8,075 nucleotides of DNA from contig JAFVEX010000172.1 in assembly GCA_017475785.1 (NCBI GenBank), positions 1 through 8,075 on the forward strand, in the 5' to 3' direction. The stretch comes from Eubacterium sp. (GTDB lineage: Bacteria; Bacillota_A; Clostridia; Lachnospirales; Lachnospiraceae). The position numbers were made by a program, and so were the translations under genes. Position 1 is the stretch's first letter. Every line of letters begins with the position of its first letter. Shown piece by piece: positions 5,828 to 8,075 of the stretch. The notes below the pieces were generated by a model. That model did no database searches and was not told where the DNA came from. It saw only the letters and a program-made list of their open reading frames with translations.

Positions 5828-5830
5828 GAT

Positions 5831-7177
5831 ATGAGTGAGATGGAGATGAAAAAGCAGATTCTGGATCTGGTCGCGGAGTATGCGCGGACGTACCATAAGA
5901 AGGATGAGACGTACCGGGAGGGGGACCGGATTCCGTACGCTTCGCGTGTGTATGATGAGAAGGAAATGGTGAATCTGGTGGACTCGGCGCTGGAGTTCTG
6001 GCTGACGGCGGGGCGGTACACGGAGCAGTTTGAGAAGCAGTTCGCGGAGTATCTGGGCGTGCGGTTTGTCAGTCTGGTGAATTCGGGATCCAGCGCGAAT
6101 CTGCTGGCGCTCGCCACGCTGACGTCGCCGCTTCTGGGTGAGCGGCAGCTGCGGCCGGGTGATGAGGTGATTACGGTTGCGGCGGGATTTCCGACGACCG
6201 TGACGCCCGCGATCCAGTACGGCTGCGTGCCGGTTCTCCTGGATGTGACGATTCCGGAGTACAATATAGATGTGACACAGCTGGAGGAGGCGCTCAGTTC
6301 GCGCACAAAGGCCGTCATGATCGCGCACACGCTGGGAAATCCATTTGATCTGGAGTCTGTCCGGGCGTTCTGTGACCTGCACGGCCTCTGGCTGATTGAG
6401 GACAACTGCGACGCGCTGGGCTCTGTATATTCTTACAAAGGCGAAGAAAAACTGACCGGCACCATCGGTGATATCGGGACGTCGTCCTTCTACCCGCCGC
6501 ACCACATGACGATGGGAGAGGGCGGCGCTGTTTACACAGACAATCCCCTGCTGAACCGGATTATTCGCTCCATGCGGGACTGGGGCCGCGACTGCATGTG
6601 CGCCCCCGGGCAGGATAATCTCTGCGGGCACCGGTTCGACGGGCAGTACGGAGAGCTTCCGAAGGGCTATGACCACAAATATGTCTACTCACATTTCGGA
6701 TATAACCTGAAGGCGACGGACATGCAGGCGGCGGTCGGCTGTGCCCAGCTGGAAAAATTCCCGTCCTTCGCGGAGCGCAGGCGGTATAATTTCAAATATC
6801 TTTATGAAAAACTGACGGAAGGCGGCGCGGAGGACGCGCTGATTCTGCCGAAGGCTTCCGCAAACGCGGATCCGAGCTGGTTTGGATTTCTGATGACCTG
6901 CAAAGACGGATACGACAGGGAGTCGGTCGTCCGCTATATCGAGGGGCACGGCGTACAGACACGCATGCTCTTTGCCGGAAATCTGACAAAGCATCCGTGC
7001 TTTGACCAGATGCGCGAGGAGCAGGCAACAGGTGCCGTCCGCTACCGTACGGTCGGCGCGCTGGAGACGACAGACCGGATCATGCGGGATTCCTTCTGGG
7101 TCGGCCTGTATCCGGGCATGACAGACGAGAAGCTTGACTACATGGCGAAGATTATCTGCGAGGCGGTACATCAGTAA
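5831..7177 (+). CDS. rfbH: CDP-4-dehydro-6-deoxyglucose 3-dehydrase (RfbH/E1 family)
   Basis: This 448-residue cytoplasmic enzyme has the aminotransferase fold but uses pyridoxamine phosphate and an iron-sulfur cluster to remove the 3-hydroxyl of CDP-4-keto-6-deoxyglucose, on the route to 3,6-dideoxyhexoses. The usual PLP lysine is replaced: YPPHHMTMGEGG at 221-232 places His224 where the well-studied Yersinia E1 has His220. Cluster cysteines are Cys193, Cys255, Cys257 and Cys265, that is C-X61-C-X-C-X7-C; the enteric spacing is X57, the difference being a four-residue insertion near 200-210. NSGSSAN at 84-90 and the C-terminal LLFAGNLTKHPCF-like block near 380 are also typical. ATG 5831 has GGAGG 10 bases upstream. 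The open frame upstream of it lies in the inserted element and is not credited. The partner reductase (E3) and RfbG are not in the window. Confidence 0.95.
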   Translation: MSEMEMKKQILDLVAEYARTYHKKDETYREGDRIPYASRVYDEKEMVNLVDSALEFWLTAGRYTEQFEKQFAEYLGVRFVSLVNSGSSANLLALATLTSPLLGERQLRPGDEVITVAAGFPTTVTPAIQYGCVPVLLDVTIPEYNIDVTQLEEALSSRTKAVMIAHTLGNPFDLESVRAFCDLHGLWLIEDNCDALGSVYSYKGEEKLTGTIGDIGTSSFYPPHHMTMGEGGAVYTDNPLLNRIIRSMRDWGRDCMCAPGQDNLCGHRFDGQYGELPKGYDHKYVYSHFGYNLKATDMQAAVGCAQLEKFPSFAERRRYNFKYLYEKLTEGGAEDALILPKASANADPSWFGFLMTCKDGYDRESVVRYIEGHGVQTRMLFAGNLTKHPCFDQMREEQATGAVRYRTVGALETTDRIMRDSFWVGLYPGMTDEKLDYMAKIICEAVHQ

Positions 7178-7195
7178 ATCCGGTTTAAAACCGCT

Positions 7196-7325
7196 CCGCA
7201 GCCATGCGGATGATAAAGAAAGCCACCCTGCAGGCATGCGGATATGGAGAAAAATCATTCCGCAGCCATGCGGATGGTAAAGAAAAGCCATCCTGCAGCC
7301 ATGCGGATTTGGTGAAAACCCGCGG
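7196..7325. repeat. 32-bp tandem repeat, four copies in an A-B-A-B pattern
   Basis: Units start at 7196, 7228, 7260 and 7293. Each begins with C(C/T)GCAG(C/G)CATGCGGAT. Units 1 and 3 are nearly identical (CCGCAG start, TAAAGAAA, GCCA), and units 2 and 4 resemble each other (CTGCAG start, TGG(A/T)GAAAA), so the real amplified unit is a dimer of about 64 bases. In units 1 and 3 CCGCA-GCCA-TGCGG can form a small hairpin. The array begins 18 bases after the rfbH stop and is followed by a CCGCGG-AA-CCGCGG inverted repeat (7320-7333). There are no unique spacers. Confidence 0.93.
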
Positions 7326-7370
7326 AACCGCGGTCACAAAGATGAGAATACCACTGGTGGAGAAACTCCT

Positions 7371-8075
7371 ATGAAAACAGCAGCGATAACGGGCGCCACT
7401 TCCATGATCGGCGCCGCGCTGGCAGCTGAATGTGTCAAAAACGAAATTGCGGTGATTGCCTTCGTGCGGAAAAACAGCAGGAAGCTTGACAGACTGCCGG
7501 ATTCGCCTCTGGTACGGCTCATCGAGGCGGAACTGGATGATCTTGGCCGGCTTGCGCATGCGCAGGATCCCCTTCCAAAAGCAGATGTGTTTTACCACCT
7601 CGGCTGGGCGACGGGCCACGCGAACAGGGGCAATGTCCGCCTGCAGGCGGACAATATCCAGTACACACTGGACGCGGTGGACCTGGCGGCGCGCATGGAG
7701 TGCCGGCGGTTTATCGGCGCTGGTTCTCAGGCGGAGTACGGCGTGCCGAATGAGACGCTGACGGCTGAGACGGCGGCAAAGCCACTGACGCCCTACGGCA
7801 TTTCCAAGCTGGCGGCGGGCGCGCTCTCGCGTGCCGCGTGCGGGCAGAGAGGAATGGAGCACATCTGGATCCGCGTGCTGAGTATTTATGGAGGAAACGA
7901 CAAGCCAGACACGCTGATCAGCCAGCTGGTCCGGCGAGCCCGGAATAATGAACCGATGGAGCTGTCCGGCTGTGAGCAGACATGGGATTATCTCTACGAG
8001 TCGGATGCCGGAAGGGCATTTCTTGAGACCGGAAGAAGCGGTATCTCCGGCAAAACGTATGTACTCGGAAGCGGA
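7371..8075 (+). CDS. NAD-dependent epimerase/dehydratase (extended SDR), 5' part
   Basis: The first 235 residues are present and the gene runs off the window. The N-terminal Rossmann loop is TGATSMIG (7-14). The active-site set is Ser119 in GAGSQAEYG, Tyr142 and Lys146 in PYGISK. TWDYLYESDAGRA near 204 is the usual sugar-nucleotide SDR motif. Such enzymes reduce, epimerise or dehydrate nucleotide sugars in the cytoplasm. Directly after rfbF and rfbH, a CDP-abequose or CDP-paratose synthase-like 4-keto reductase is a reasonable guess. RfbG-type 4,6-dehydratase seems less likely, because the active site here has Ser119 where 4,6-dehydratases usually have Thr-Asp-Glu. ATG 7371 has GGTGGAG 8 bases upstream. 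It follows rfbH by 193 bases with a tandem array in between and no clear promoter, so it is probably in the same operon. Confidence 0.88.
   Translation, partial: MKTAAITGATSMIGAALAAECVKNEIAVIAFVRKNSRKLDRLPDSPLVRLIEAELDDLGRLAHAQDPLPKADVFYHLGWATGHANRGNVRLQADNIQYTLDAVDLAARMECRRFIGAGSQAEYGVPNETLTAETAAKPLTPYGISKLAAGALSRAACGQRGMEHIWIRVLSIYGGNDKPDTLISQLVRRARNNEPMELSGCEQTWDYLYESDAGRAFLETGRSGISGKTYVLGSG

Noticed and set aside
5666..5830. 55-codon N-terminal extension of RfbH starting at TTG 5666
   Set aside because: It lies almost wholly within the inserted inverted-repeat element, has no family similarity and no ribosome binding site, whereas ATG 5831 has GGAGG upstream and gives the family's normal length.
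7320..7333. CCGCGG-AA-CCGCGG hairpin as a terminator before the epimerase gene
   Set aside because: No T-run follows, the loop is only two bases, and the sequence may just be the edge of the 32-bp array.
7185..7862. - strand open frame of 225 codons covering the epimerase start and the 32-bp array
   Set aside because: It is antisense to a clear SDR gene, and its end is repeat-derived (SAWL and RMAA motifs). High GC content makes long antisense frames common here.

Overview
The window looks like chromosomal DNA from a Gram-positive anaerobe of the class Clostridia, most likely a Lachnospiraceae-type gut bacterium. This is inferred, not proven. The reasons are an LrgAB pair, a two-part membrane protein resembling the DUF6077 family (which I associate with Lachnospiraceae), strong GGAGG-type ribosome binding sites, moderately high GC content, and CDP-sugar genes set in a Clostridia-like glycan locus.

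Left part (1-2308). The window opens with the last 24 codons of a + strand gene. Facing it on the - strand is the lrgA-lrgB pair (1204 down to 145), which ends in a convincing intrinsic terminator. Upstream of lrgA, also on the - strand, is a secreted or lipid-anchored SGNH/GDSL hydrolase (2230 down to 1301). It is driven by a perfect-consensus sigma-70 promoter (TTGACA, 17 bp, TATAAT).

Right part (2359-8075, + strand). A divergent promoter starts a surface-glycan operon. It holds a DUF6077-like polytopic membrane protein split into two open frames by in-frame TAA and TAG codons; glucose-1-phosphate cytidylyltransferase (rfbF); the PLP/[2Fe-2S] dehydrase of the 3,6-dideoxyhexose pathway (rfbH); and the start of an extended-SDR NAD-dependent epimerase/dehydratase that runs off the window. 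RfbF makes CDP-glucose. A 4,6-dehydratase (RfbG type, not in the window) would give the 4-keto-6-deoxy sugar. RfbH, with a reductase partner that is also not in the window, removes the 3-hydroxyl. The SDR could reduce or epimerise the product. The membrane protein could act in handling or transfer of the glycan, but this is a guess.

The most striking property is the spacers. Nearly every spacer of the + strand operon carries a different repeat structure: a 23-bp unit x3 before the membrane gene, a 29-bp unit x7 (plus a partial copy) before rfbF, a 142-bp element with perfect 19-bp inverted ends before rfbH, and a 32-bp unit x4 in an A-B-A-B pattern before the SDR gene. The 142-bp element lies between two 12-bp direct repeats, and these look like a duplication of the old rfbF/rfbH junction. 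No tRNA, rRNA, CRISPR array, complete insertion sequence or transposase gene was seen.
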